Part shown: positions 36,016-47,476 of the stretch, one piece after another
How positions within the stretch are numbered: position 1 is the stretch's first letter
Layout of the letters: the number at the start of each line of letters is the position of its first letter
DNA from: Euphorbia lathyris
Lineage: Eukaryota > Streptophyta > Magnoliopsida > Malpighiales > Euphorbiaceae
Assembly (NCBI RefSeq): GCF_963576675.1
Contig: NC_088917.1
Span: forward strand, 74,572,610-74,636,609
Direction of reading: 5' to 3'
Length of the DNA stretch: 64,000 bases
Position numbers and translations under genes: made by a program
Notes under the pieces: model-generated
Told to the model about the DNA's origin: nothing
What the model saw: only the letters and a program-made list of their open reading frames with translations
Databases searched by the model: none

Positions 36016-37706
36016 TGATGCGTCATCGGTGAAGACTCACTAAGGGATAAGTGTACCCCGTCGTTATCAGGTAATAAATTTCTGGTTTAAGTCCAGGTTA
36101 TCGTCCACAGGATTTATTTCTGCAAGTACCGAGCTACTCGATCTCGGATGTTATCTAGGCTTAGGGGGTTTTGAGTTGGTTTGTTTATATTAATCTACTC
36201 CTAGGTTGAATTATACTAATCCTAGCTAAGTTATCTAATTCTAACTAAGTTATCTAATTCTAGCTAAGTTATTCTACGCCTAACTAAGTTACTCTACCCC
36301 TAAGTGATCTTTTACCAATGCAATTAACCGAAGGAACATGAAGGGATACGATGATAATGAAAATAGAATGTTTAAACAATTGAATTGAAACCTAAGTCAC
36401 TTGTGTCCAAGGCGATTAACCCGACCTATCCTCCTAAAGTCTCTAGTTCGTGATTCCCTTGTAAGGCCGAAACTAGCTCTAAGGCTCAGTAATTTGGGCT
36501 TAATCTTCTATAGGGTTGTCAATCCTATAGGCACTGACTAGGTCAGATTCAGCTCGCAATATGTGCCAACCTAATTTTGGGATTATCGAATGAGTTAAAC
36601 CAATCAGACAAAGCGTAAGACAAAGATTAAAACATCAAAGATGGAAACATTGTCACGAAGTTACAATAAACCTAGAATTCATAGCATGTATCAGAGGCTA
36701 GACAGAATGTAAAAGAAGAAAAATCCCTTTCAGGGAACCTGTCTACCAATGCAGGCGTCTTTCTAGGACTTAAGGATGAAGCTTGAGTAATCCTCGGTGA
36801 ATGGAGCTTCGAAGGTGTCTTCAATGGAGGTTTGAAGGATATGGAGGAGGTGGAGAGGATTTCTCAAGGTGAAAAGCTAAGTAAGTTACAAAGGAAAAAG
36901 ATATCTAATTTACATTGGAAAAACTCTATTTATAGACGCGGCTCGGGCCCTTTTCTTGACCTAATTCGTGTCCTTATTGATGTAGGAAGTCGTGGGGTCC
37001 ATCGTGGCATCGTGGGGGCGAAATTGGTCTTTTTGACCAATTCCCGCAGGTCTGCTCGTCGAGCAGGGCTACTCGCGACGAGCAGCCCCCTGCTCGCCGA
37101 GCAGGCCTCTGGTGGCCTGCTCGGCGAGCAGGCACAGTGCCTGGGCAGTGCCTGGGCGGTGCCTGGGCGGTGCCTGGGCGGTGCCTGTGCGGTGCCTGGG
37201 CAGTGCCTGGGCGGTGCCTGGGCGGTGCCTGGGCAGTGCCTGGGCGGTGCCTGGGCAGTGCCTGGGCTGCTCGCCGAGCAGCGCCCGGGCTGCGCGCCGA
37301 TGCTCAATTCGCCGAGCGACTGCCGGGGGTCCCCGAGACACGATTTTTGCCTGAAATTGATCATGTTTTAACCTGCACACGCACATAAAATCCAAACAAC
37401 ATTAGTCCAAGGGCTAAATTGACCCGCCAATCGCTTATTTGAGCAAACGCTTCGTTTGGTGCGACTTTTGACGGATCAATTAGCTTCAAAAGATAACGGA
37501 ATTATAATATGTATGCCATTTTGTCCGTATTTGCCTAAATTGATTATAAAACGAGCCTAAACAACGAAAAGTAAATAAAACGTTTCCAATTTCTAACTAA
37601 CTCACACAAAAGCATTTAAATGCGAGAATTGCTCGCTTATTAACAAAATAACGCTAAAACCCGTCCTAAAACCGTACCCAAAGATAGGGGTTTTTGACCC
37701 CTATCA
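36016..37706 (-). repeat. A3 LTR 1 (outer left)
   Basis: 1691 bp, TGATGCGTCATCGG...CCCCTATCA. It lacks a 37-bp segment near 36635 (AACAATTGAATAAACAAGAAC region) that LTR 2 and LTR 3 share, but has a longer 11-bp repeat array. TATA on the minus strand at 36926-36935. Confidence 0.93.
37137..37268 (-). repeat. 11-bp tandem array in A3 LTR 1 (12 units)
   Basis: Twelve units of GTGCCTGGGCG or one-base variants. The homologous arrays in LTR 2 (41672-41748) and LTR 3 (46184-46260) have seven units each. It lies upstream of the TATA box, within U3, between CTGCTCG palindromes. Confidence 0.93.
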
Positions 37707-39316
37707 AACCTCCTCGCACTTAAAACTTTACTTGTCCCCAAGTAAAAAAAAAACTAAACCCGCAATCACAAGCAAGCTAGAAAACCTCCCGGTTTGACTA
37801 GGTGCTTGACACAATTTCAAGCATTTGTAATTACATGCATTCGGAAATACAAAGTAGAGACACGATATCAAAAAGCCGCATTTCAATTATCATAGGTCAT
37901 AGTTTTAAGCAAAAGGACACATGTTCAATTAAACGAGCTTGAGGGGATCGCTAAGTAAAACACCTCACCATAGGTAGTTCACTCATTTCACACAATTTTG
38001 GTGGCTAAAGTGTTTACTCTCGGCTTATGTTCTTGCTTAGGATTACGTTGATTTTGCACGTTCATCCGCGTTCCTCTACTATGCTATATGATTCCGATGA
38101 TATCAAAAACAGCCTCTAATCGGGGTTGTAATGTGGTTAGAGGGTTAAAGGTACAACAAGGGTTAATAGTTCTAGCGCTACAAAAACTAAGTTTAAATGG
38201 CTTTAGCAAATATGAAGTGACTGAGCTTTTTATTCATCCCTTATTATTTTCTTTTTGGGATGTTTTCTTGAGACGTTTTTTTATTTTTAAGAACTGGGGA
38301 ATGAAGTTCTTCCCTTTTGTTCGTCTCTTTTCTTTTCTTTTTCTTTCTTTTTTTTCTGTTTTTTTCTTTTTTTTTTCTTTTTGGGATAGTGATGCTCATT
38401 CATTTCTTAGCCTTTTGGCTTGCTACTGTAATGCCATAAACAAAGATAAAGCGCTAGAAGAAAACAAAGGCTCTATTTGAGATTTGCACAAGAAATTGGG
38501 TTAAGTAGCAAACCAAGTTGTGGTTTGCAAAAACAGGTTAGAACGAAAGAAAAATCTATAAACTACAAAAATATAGGCTCAAAGGGGCTTCCTAGAGTGG
38601 AGAAAAAATAAGGTAAAGAAAATGGTTAATTCTAATGAGGCTGATTCATCGTTTATCATCTCAAACCATCGTATGTAGGTTCAACACAGTATTAGGTGCA
38701 AAATCTGTAATCTTCCACGAGTCAAAGCTTTCACACAAAAATGTCAAGAAAAAGAGCTTTTTGATGTTCGCTCTTAGGCTCAAATTCAACTCACAATTCT
38801 CTAGGTTTCAATTTTGTGTTTACTAGTTTTCCCCAAACTCAAGTTTAATGTCACATGCCTTCGATTCTTAAGTTATCTACCTAAGTAATGATTTTAGCAT
38901 TTCTTCAAAATTAGGGTCTAAATGCAAACCTTAGCTCATGCTTTTACAGATACAAGAGTTGTGTCCCACACCTAAACTAGTTGTCATGCAATTTTAGATT
39001 CGGTTCTGAGCCCTCAAAGACAAATAACGAAGTTTAGATTCGAAGGAGGTTCACGGTTTTAGGTCCTAAACATGCAAAACCTAAATAAAACCCGGAAAAC
39101 GCAAAACTAAACTAGACACGACGCAACAAAAATTTAAAAATTATACAATTTTTGTAAGTTTGTCTACCCCTCCTCCTCACACTAAAAATATGCAATAAGT
39201 TCCAACATTGCATCACAAACCATAGAGTAGAAGTGCAAAAAGTTAGGGTGGAGAAGACAAATTACTGATTTTAGCGCAATCGCCAAAAGCTTGACGATTT
39301 GCGGTGGCAATTTATT

Positions 39317-39347
<31 letters not shown>

Positions 39348-39734
39348 CAGCTTCGTTCGGGAAAAAAATCCCGAACCGCTGCTTATCTCGGCCGAGCAGC
39401 GGGCTGGGCGCAGTGCCCAGCGGCGTGCTGGGCGCCAGCGCCCAGCTCGTGGCGAGCAGGGCCCTGCTCGCCGAGCTCGGCCTCTTGGGGCCAATTTTTT
39501 TTTTTTTTTCTTTTTTTTAAATTTTATTTTAAACCTTAAAACTTTAAAATAAAAAATAAAAATAAAATAAAATAAAATAAAATAAAATAAAACTAAACAA
39601 ATAAAAAAATATTTATTTATTATTTTTTTTAAACGAACACTTTCTAAAAAAAAACGTAAAAGAAAACTAAAAAGACTAAACTAAAAGATCAATGTATAAT
39701 CTAAATAAAACAAACCTGAAAAGTTTTATTAAAA

Positions 39735-39752
39735 CTTGGGTTGCCTCCCAAG
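39735..39752 (-). repeat. Hairpin after the A3 ORF (copy 1)
   Basis: CTTGGGTTGCCTCCCAAG: seven-base stem around a short loop. Repeated exactly at 44248-44265. I recall the same TTGGGAGGCAACCCAA motif from many Athila-type elements. Confidence 0.6.
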
Positions 39753-39813
39753 AAGCGCTACGTTATAGTCGGTGAGCTCGACATAGAATTCCCGCCTAGG
39801 TGTATGCTTCTAC

Positions 39814-40311
39814 TCACGTTAGGAATTCAAATTCCTGAATAAATAATCCGTACCTGCAAAACGGATTATCAGTTTCAAAGAATTTTAATAAAAACAACGT
39901 ATAAAATTTAAATAAGTTATGAAAAAATTTAGTTTGCTCCCTTTTTGATTCTCTTGGTAAATCAAAGAGAATGGAAATTTCTGGACTTAGAGCAAAATCG
40001 AACTCTTCTATTTTTGGATTCTTCTCTAGAGGCTCAATTTCAACTGATTCCTCAATTAATATTGAAACTTTCGGTTTCTCATAATTAGGGATCAGTTCTT
40101 CATTGTTAATGGGAAAAGTTATTACCTTATCAACCTGAGCTACCAAATTGGGTTCTTTAATTGATTCGTCCGCGGTTGAATCAACTAGGATCCCTTTTTG
40201 TATGCATAAATTTTTAATTGAGGCATACAAATCGTCAGTTTGATCTTCGTGAGTAGATAGAAAGTTAAGCAAATGCGTAATAGACTCCTTATTTCCATTG
40301 TTTCTAGCCAT
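39814..40311 (-). CDS. Unknown ORF of A3, copy 1 (165 aa)
   Basis: Starts ATG 40311 (MARNNGNKESITHLL), about 180 bases after the primer site, which is the position of gag. I do not recognise it. It is acidic in the middle (EESVEIEPLEKNPKIEEF), with a hydrophobic C-terminal stretch near residues 130-150 (FFHNLFKFYTLFLLKFF), possibly a helix or membrane-contacting segment. No zinc knuckle or gag signature. It ends at a TGA (39814-39816) where copy 2 has CGA, shortening it by six residues. It may be a diverged gag remnant or an acquired gene; whether it is translated is unknown. Confidence 0.5.
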   Translation of the reverse strand: MARNNGNKESITHLLNFLSTHEDQTDDLYASIKNLCIQKGILVDSTADESIKEPNLVAQVDKVITFPINNEELIPNYEKPKVSILIEESVEIEPLEKNPKIEEFDFALSPEISILFDLPRESKREQTKFFHNLFKFYTLFLLKFFETDNPFCRYGLFIQEFEFLT

Positions 40312-40490
40312 TTTCTCAAAAAAGAAGAATCATTAGAAATAACAATAAAAATTAGAAACAAATATTCACAAAAAGAAAAGTATAAAGGATTATATATAAA
40401 CAAGTATAAACGATTATAAACAAAGGATATTCATAATGAATGCCTAAACTAACAAATCGACCTTTGGTTCGATATTGCAGAAGAAATAAA

Positions 40491-40508
40491 TCCCCGGCAA
40501 CGGCGCCA
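40491..40508 (-). promoter_or_regulatory. Primer binding site of A3 unit 1, tRNA-Asp
   Basis: TGGCGCCGTTGCCGGGGA on the minus strand, an exact 18-base match to the site in A1, six bases from LTR 2. The second unit's site at 45004-45021 has one mismatch (CCGAGGA end). Confidence 0.9.
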
Positions 40509-40514
40509 ACAACT

Positions 40515-42186
40515 TGATGCGTCCTCGGTGAAGACTCACTAAGGGATAAGTGTACCCCGTCGTTATCAAGTAATAAATTTCTGGTTCAAGTCAAGGTTAT
40601 CGTCCACAGTATTTATTTCTACAAGTACCGAGCTACTCGATCTCGGATGTTATCTAGGCTTAGGGGGTTTTGAGTTGGTTTGTTTATATTAATCTACTCC
40701 TAGGTTGAATTATACTAATCCTAGCTAAGTTATCTAATTCTAACTAAGTTATCTAATTCTAGCTAAGTTATTCTACGCCTAACTAAGTTACTCTACCCCT
40801 AAGTGATCTTTTACCAATGCAATTAACCGAAGGAACATGAAGGGATACGATGATAATGAAAATAGAATGTTTAAAAAATTGAATTGAAACCTAAGTCACT
40901 TGTGTCCAAGGCGATTAACCTGACCTATCCTCCTAAAGTCCCTAGTTCGTGATTCCCTTGTAAGGCCGAAACTAGCTCTAAGGCTCAGTAATTTGGGCTT
41001 AATCTTCTACAGGGTTATCAATCCTACAGGCACTGACTAGGTCAGATTCAGCTCGCAATATGTGCCAACCTAATTTTGGGATTATCGAATGAGTTAAACC
41101 AATCAGACAAAGCGTAAGACAAAGATTAAAACATCAAAACAATTGAATAAACAAGAACTATAATATATATCAAAGATGGAAACATTGTCACGAAGTTACA
41201 ATAAACCTAGAATTCATAGCATGTATCAGAGGCTAGACAGAATGTAAAAGAAGAAAAATCCCTTTCAGGGAACCTGTCTACCAATGCAGGCGTCTTTCTA
41301 GGACTTAAGGATGAAGCTTGAGTAATCCTCGGTGAATGGAGCTTCGGAGGTGTCTTCAATGGAGGTTTGAAGGATATGGAGGAGGTGGAGAGGATTTCTC
41401 AAGGTGAAAAGCTAAGTAAGTTACAAAGGAAAAAGATATCTAATTTACATTGGAAAAACTCTATTTATAGACGCGGCTCGGGCCCTTTTCTTGACCTAAT
41501 TCGTGTCCTTATTGATGTAGGAAGTCATGGGGTCCATCGTGGCATCGTGGGGGCGAAATCGGTCTTTTTGACCAATTCCCGCAGGTCTGCTCGTCGAGCA
41601 GGGCTACTCGCGACGAGCAGCCCCCTGCTCGCCGAGTAGGCGCCTGGCGGCCTGCTCGGCGAGCAGGCACAGTGCCTGGGCAATGCCTGGGCGGTGCCTG
41701 GGCGGTGCCTGGGCAGTGCCTGGGCGGTGCCTGGGCAGTGCCTGGGCTGCTCGCCGAGCAGCGCCCGGGCTACGCGCCGACGCTCAATTCGCCGAGCGAC
41801 TGCCGGGGGTCCCCGAGACACGATTTTTGCCTGAAATTGATCATGTTTTAACCTGCACACGCACATAAACTCCAAACAACATTAGTCCAAGGGCTAAATT
41901 GACCCGCCAATCGCTTATTTGAGCAAACGCTTCGTTTGGTGCGACTTTTGACGGATCAATTAGCTTCAAAAGATAACGGAATTATAATATGCATGCCATT
42001 TTGTCCGTATTTGCCTAAATTGATCATAAAACGAGCCTAAACAACGAAAAGTAAATAAAACGTTTCCAATTTCTAACTAACTCACACAAAAGCATTTAAA
42101 TGCGAGAATTGCTTGCTTATTAACAAAATAACGCTAAAACCCGTTCTAAAACCGTACCCAAAGATAGGGGTTTTTGACCCCTATCA
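40515..42186 (-). repeat. A3 LTR 2 (middle)
   Basis: 1672 bp, TGATGCGTCCTCGG...CCCCTATCA, shared by both internal regions: primer site on its left, polypurine side on its right. It has no flanking target duplication, as expected for a recombinational LTR. TATA at 41461-41470. Confidence 0.93.
41672..41748 (-). repeat. 11-bp tandem array in A3 LTR 2 (7 units)
   Basis: Seven units of GTGCCTGGGCG type, the second starting ATGCC. Confidence 0.9.
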
Positions 42187-43797
42187 AACCTCCTCGCACT
42201 TAAAACTTTACTTGTCCCCAAGTAAAAAAAAAAACTAAACCCGCAATCACAAGCAAGCTAGAAAACCTCCCGGTTTGACTAGGTGCTTGACAAAATTTCG
42301 AGCATCTGTAATTACATGCATTCGGAAATACAAAGTAGAGACACGATATCAAAAAGCCACATTTCAATTATCATAGGTCATAGTTTTAAGCAAAAGGACA
42401 CATGTTCAATTAAACGAGCTTGAGGGGATCGCTAAGTAAAACACCTCACCATAGGTAGTTCACTCATTTCACACAATTTTGGTGGCTAAAGTGTTTACTC
42501 TCGGCTTATGTTCTTGCTTAGGATTACGTTGATTTTGCACGTTCATCCGCGTTCCTCTACTATGCTATATGATTCCGATGATATCAAAAACAGCCTCTAA
42601 TCGGGGTTGTAATGTGGTTAGAGGGTTAAAGGTACAACAAGGGTTAATAGTTCTAGCGCTACAAAAACTAAGTTTAAATGGCTTTAGCAAATATGAAGTG
42701 ACTGAGCTTTTTATTCATCCCTTATTATTTTCTTTTTGGGATGTTTTCTTGAGATATTTTTTTATTTTTAAGAACTGGGGAATGAAGTTCTTCCCTTTTG
42801 TTCGTCTTTTTTCTTTTCTTTTTCTTTCTTTTTTTTCTGTTTTTCTCTTTTTTTCTTCTTCTTGGGATAGTGATGCTCATTCACTTCTTAGCCTTTTGGC
42901 TTGCTACTGTAATGCCATAAACAAAGATAAAGCGCTAGAAGAAAACAAAGGCTCTATTTGAGCTTTGCACAAGAAATTGGGTTAAGTAGCAAACCAAGTT
43001 GTGGTTTGCAAAAACAGGTTAGAACGAAAGAAAAATCTATAAACTACAAAAATATAGGCTCAAAGGGGCTTCCTAGAGTGGAGAAAAAATAAGGTAAAGA
43101 AAATGGTTAATTCTAATGAGGCTGATTCATCGTTTATCATCTCAAACCATCGCATGTAGGTTCAACACAGTATTAGGTGCAAAATCTATAATCTTCCACG
43201 AGTCAAAGCTTTCACACAAAAATGTCAAGAAAAAGAGCTTTTTGATGTTCGCTCTTAGGCTCAAATTCAACTCACAATTCTCTGGGTTTCAATTTTGTGT
43301 TTACTAGTTTTCCCCAAACTCAAGTTTAATGTCACATGCCTTCGATTCTTAAGTTATCTACCTAAGTAATGATTTTAGCATTTCTTCAAAAGTAGGGTCT
43401 AAATGCAAACCTTAGCTCATGCTTTTACAGATACAAGAGTTGTGTCCCACACCTAAACTAGTTGTCATGCAATTTTAGATTCGGTTCTCAGCCCTCAAAG
43501 ACAAATAACGAAGTTTAGATTCGAAGGAGGTTCACGGTTTTAGGTCCTAAACATGCAAAACCTAAATAAAACCCGGAAAACGCAAAACTAAACTAGACAC
43601 GACGCAACAAAAATTTAAAAATTATACAATTTTTGTAAGTTTGTCTACCCCTCCTCCTCACACTAAAAATATGCAATAAGTTCCAACATTGCATCACAAA
43701 CCATAGAGTAGAAGTGCAAAAAGTTAGGGTGGAGAAGACAAATTACTGATTTTAGCGCAATCGCCAAAAGCTTGACGATTTGCGGTGGCAATTTATT

Positions 43798-43828
<31 letters not shown>

Positions 43829-45027
43829 CAGCTTCGTTCGGGAAAAAAATCCCGAACCGCTGCTTATCTCGGCCGAGCAGCGGGCTGGGCGCAGCGCCCA
43901 GCGGCAGGCTGGGCGCAGTGCCCAGCGGCGTGCTGGGCGCCAGCGCCCAGCTCGTGGCGAGCAGGGCCCTGCTCGCCGAGCTCGGCCTCTTGGGGCCAAT
44001 TTTTTTTTTTTTTTCTTTTTTTTAAATTTTATTTTAAACCTGAAAACTTTAAAATAAAAAATAAAAATAAAATAAAATAAAATAAAATAAAATAAAACTA
44101 AACAAATAAAAAAATATTTATTTATTTATTTATTATTTTTTTTAAACGAACACTTTCTAAAAAAAAACGTAAAAGAAAACTAAAAAGACTAAACTAAAAG
44201 ATCAATGTATAATCTAAATAAAACAAATCTGAAAAGTTTTATTAAAACTTGGGTTGCCTCCCAAGAAGCGCTACGTTATAGTCGGTGAGCTCGACATAGA
44301 ATTCCCGCCTAGGTGTATGCTTCTACTCGCGTTAGGAATTCAAATTCCTGAATAAATAATCCGTACCTGCAAAACGGATTATCAGTTTCAAAGAATTTTA
44401 ATAAAAACAACGGATAAAATTTAAATAAGTTATGAAAAAATTTAGTTTGCTCCCTTTTTGATTCTCTTGGTAAATCAAAGAGAATGGAAATTTCTGGACT
44501 TGGAGCAAAACCGAACTCTTCTATTTTTGGATTCTTCTCTAGAGGCTCAATTTCAACTGATTCCTCAATTAATATTGAAACTTTCGGTTTCTCATAATTA
44601 GGAATCAGTTCTTCATTGTTAATGGGAAAAGATATTACCTTATCAACCTGACCTACCAAATTGGGTTCTTTAATTGATTCGTCCGCGGTTGAATCAACTA
44701 GGATCCCTTTTTGTATGCATAAATTTTTAATTGAGGCATACAAATCGTCAGTTTGATCTTCGTGAGTAGATAGAAAGTTAAGCAAATGCGTAATAGACTC
44801 CTTATTTCCATTGTTTCTAGCCATTTTCTCAAAAAAGAAGAATCATTAGAAATAACAATAAAAATTAGAAACAAATATTCACAAAAAGAAAAGTATAAAG
44901 GATTATATATAAACAAGTATAAACGATTATAAACAAAGGATATTCACAATGAATGCCTAAACTAACAAATCGACCTTTGGTTCGATATTGCAGAAGAAAT
45001 AAATCCTCGGCAACGGCGCCAAAAACT
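42187..45027 (-). other. A3 internal region 2
   Basis: Near-identical to internal region 1. Differences include an extra GGCTGGGCGCAGTGCCCAGC-like unit in the GC block (about 43885-43930), single-base changes and length changes in A/T runs. Same order of leader, ORF, hairpin, GC block and 3' UTR. Confidence 0.85.
44309..44824 (-). CDS. Unknown ORF of A3, copy 2 (171 aa)
   Basis: Same start and position as copy 1. It reads six residues further because the codon that is TGA in copy 1 is CGA here. About five amino-acid differences from copy 1 (for example T64S, D105G, L108P, T140P), so the frame has stayed open but is not strongly protected. No recognised domain. Confidence 0.5.
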   Translation of the reverse strand: MARNNGNKESITHLLNFLSTHEDQTDDLYASIKNLCIQKGILVDSTADESIKEPNLVGQVDKVISFPINNEELIPNYEKPKVSILIEESVEIEPLEKNPKIEEFGFAPSPEISILFDLPRESKREQTKFFHNLFKFYPLFLLKFFETDNPFCRYGLFIQEFEFLTRVEAYT

Positions 45028-46698
45028 TGATGCGTCCTCGGTGAAGACTCACTAAGGGATAAGTGTACCCCGTCGTTATCAAGTAATAAATTTCTGGTTC
45101 AAGTCCAGGTTATCGTCCACAGGATTTATTTCTACAAGTACCGAGCTACTCGATCTCGGATGTTATCTAGGCTTAGGGGGTTTTGAGTTGGTTTGTTTAT
45201 ATTAATCTACTCCTAGGTTGAATTATACTAATCCTAGCTAAGTTATCTAATTCTAACTAAGTTATCTAATTCTAGCTAAGTTATTCTACGCCTAACTAAG
45301 TTACTCTACCCCTAAGTGATCTTTTACCAATGCAATTAACCGAAGGAACATGAAGGGATACGATGATAATGAAAATAGAATGTTTAAACAATTGAATTGA
45401 AACCTAAGTCACTTGTGTCCAAGGCGATTAACCCGACCTATCCTCCTAAAGTCCCTAGTTCGTGATTCCCTTGTAAGGCCGAAACTAGCTCTAAGGCTCA
45501 GTAATTTGGGCTTAATCTTCTATAGGGTTGTCAATCCTATAGGCACTGACTAGGTCAGATTCAGCTCGTAATATGTGCCAACCTAATTTTGGGATTATCG
45601 AATGAGTTAAACCAATCAGACAAAGCGTAAGACAAAGATTAAAACATCAAAACAATTGAATAAACAAGAACTATAATATATATCAAAGATGGAAACATTG
45701 TCACGAAGTTACAATAAACCTAGAATTCATAGCATGTATCAGAGGCTAGACAGAATGTAAAAGAAGAAAAATCCCTTTCAGGGAACCTGTCTACCAATGC
45801 AGGCGTCTTTCTAGGACTTAAGGATGAAGCTTGAGTAATCCTCGGTGAATGGAGCTTCGGAGGTGTCTTCAATGGAGGTTTGAAGGATATGGAGGAGGTG
45901 GAGAGGATTTCTCAAGGTCAAAAGCTAAGTAAGTTACAAAGGAAAAAGATATCTAATTTACATTGGAAAAACTCTATTTATAGACGCGGCTCGGGCCCTT
46001 TTCTTGACCTAATTCGTGTCCTTATTGATGTAGGAAGTCATGGGGTCCATCGTGGCATCGTGGGGGCGAAATTGGTCTTTTTGACCAATTCCCGCAGGTC
46101 TGCTCGTCGAGCAGGCTACTCGCGACGAGCAGCCCCCTGCTCACCGAGCAGGCGCCTGGCGGCCTGCTCGACGAGCAGGCACAGTGCCTGGGCAGTGCCT
46201 GGGCGGTGCCTGGGCGGTGCCCGGGCGGTGCCTGGGCGGTGCCTGGGCAGTGCCTGGGCTGCTCGTCGAGCAGCGCTCGGGCTGCGCACCGACGCTCAAT
46301 TCGCCGAGCGACTGCCGGGGGTCCCCGAGACACGATTTTTGCCTGAAATTGATCATGTTTTAACCTGCACACGCACATAAACTCCAAACAACATTAGTCC
46401 AAGGGCTAAATTGACCCGCCAATCGCTTATTTGAGCAAACGCTTCATTTGGTGCGACTTTTGACGGATCAATTAGCTTCAAAAGATAACGGAATTATAAT
46501 ATGCATGCCATTTTGGCCGTATTTGCCTAAATTGATCATAAAACGAGCCTAAACAACGAAAAGTAAATAAAACGTTTCCAATTTCTAACTAACTCACACA
46601 AAAGCATTTAAATGCGAGAATTGCTCGCTTATTAACAAAATAACGCTAAAACCCGTCCTAAAACCGTACCCAAAGATAGGGGTTTTTGACCCCTATCA
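45028..46698 (-). repeat. A3 LTR 3 (outer right)
   Basis: 1671 bp, TGATGCGTCCTCGG...CCCCTATCA, followed by CTGTG. Closer to LTR 2 than to LTR 1 in structure (shared 37-bp segment, seven-unit array). TATA at 45974-45983 on the minus strand. Confidence 0.93.
46184..46260 (-). repeat. 11-bp tandem array in A3 LTR 3 (7 units)
   Basis: Seven units of GTGCCTGGGCG type, the fourth with CCCGG. Confidence 0.9.
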
Positions 46699-47099
46699 CT
46701 GTGTCGTCTGAACTTTACCCAAAGTGGAAACACTTTGTCTGGAAGTTTTCCTTAGCCAGCTGCTGTCTCGTACGCTTTGTCGAATCAACTCAGCAGCTTC
46801 ATTCCGAAGTTGTTCCTTGAAGGTCTTCTAGATCCTTCTTACGCTGAGTTGCGTTTTGTACACAGCGACACCGTTTTGACAGACACGGGCCGAGTTAACT
46901 TGAGTTGTTTGACTTGGGCCTTGACTTCCGTATTGGGCTTGGGCCTTGTGATTCTTGTGTCTTATAAACAATTTAACTCAACATTGAACAAACACATTAG
47001 TAGAATAAATCAAAGCTTTTAAACTTAATGTGATTAGAATATTTTACTTAAACAATTTTGTCAAATCAAAATTATGTGGAAAGGTGTTTCAACAGTAAG

Positions 47100-47476
47100 A
47101 GCCTCTTCGTAGTTTTCGGGTTCGTCGTCTAACACGGGAACCTCATTATCATCTCCCACTAGAAAACCATATCTAACTGGGAGTTCACGAACTCTTTATG
47201 ATCTACGAATAGGTGGCACTGGAGTCTCATCTAATGGGACTCCTTCGGGTACCTCAACCGCCTCTATTGTTTCAGTCGGTGTTTCTTCTTCTTGAACTTC
47301 GTCAAGTTCAATCACGCTTCCCTTTTGTATTTCTTCGAGAAACTCTTTCTCTAAGAAGGTTGCGTGCTTGGATACGATTACTTTCTGATCATCTGGATGA
47401 TACAAGTAATATCCCATAGTTTCCTTAGGGTATCCAATGAAGAAACATTTATCAGATTTCGAATCTAGTTTGTCGG
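47100..47476 (-). pseudogene. Copia-1 pol, linker between integrase and reverse transcriptase
   Basis: Minus-strand coding fragment with SDKCFFIGYPKET, then an acidic Glu/Pro-rich linker. It is cut on the right by insertion B (ACGCA duplication) and on the left by the Sirevirus (GTAAG). A stop interrupts it near 47197 after the PPIRRS motif, where Copia-2 reads PPIRRSQRVREL, so Gln became a stop. Confidence 0.85.

Larger units (their letters stand above)
37707..40514 (-). other. A3 internal region 1
   Basis: Minus orientation: primer site 40508-40491, leader, ORF 40311-39814, hairpin 39735-39752, (AAAAT)n-like A/T runs about 39540-39620, GC-rich hairpin block 39355-39490, 3' UTR module 39265-37707. 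The 3' UTR includes a long pyrimidine tract at 38318-38385. Frames such as 39291-39539 cross the GC block and are not genes. Confidence 0.85.
36016..46698 (-). mobile_element. A3: tandem Athila-like array, LTR-internal-LTR-internal-LTR
   Basis: 10,683 bp between one pair of CTGTG duplications. It contains three LTRs (36016-37706, 40515-42186, 45028-46698) and two almost identical internal regions (37707-40514 and 42187-45027), all in minus orientation. Each internal region has a tRNA-Asp primer site, a leader, a 165-171-codon ORF of unknown function, a TTGGGTTGCCTCCCAA hairpin, a GC-rich hairpin block and the shared 3' UTR. No gag zinc knuckle, protease, reverse transcriptase or integrase is present, so it is non-autonomous. 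The single outer duplication argues for one integration followed by unequal LTR recombination. Confidence 0.92.
7680..47094 (-). mobile_element. Sirevirus-type Ty1/Copia element (minus strand), with three nested insertions
   Basis: Inserted in the Copia-1 pol gene with a 5-bp duplication (GTAAG). In element order it has a 5' LTR (47094-46704 plus 36015-35071), a tRNA-iMet primer site (35068-35057), gag (35008-33550), pol (24618-21182), a 468-bp spacer, an envelope-like gene (20714-about 9520, interrupted), repeated polypurine tracts (about 9115-9016) and a 3' LTR (9014-7680). Its own sequence adds up to about 11.4 kb once the three insertions and their target duplications are set aside. The envelope-like gene after pol and the repeated GGGGGAG tracts before the 3' LTR are known Sirevirus hallmarks. 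Coding lesions make this copy defective. Confidence 0.92.
35071..47094 (-). repeat. 5' LTR of the Sirevirus, split by array A3
   Basis: LTR sequence is at 35071-36015 and 46704-47094; between them lies the Athila-like array with its duplicated CTGTG. The pieces add up to 1336 bp, against 1335 bp for the 3' LTR. The TATA motif CTATTTATAG is at 35811-35820 on the inner piece, so the insertion sits upstream of it in U3. Confidence 0.93.

Noticed and set aside
37137..37268. CRISPR-like array because of regular repeats
   Set aside because: Units are contiguous with an 11-bp period and no spacers, inside plant LTRs.
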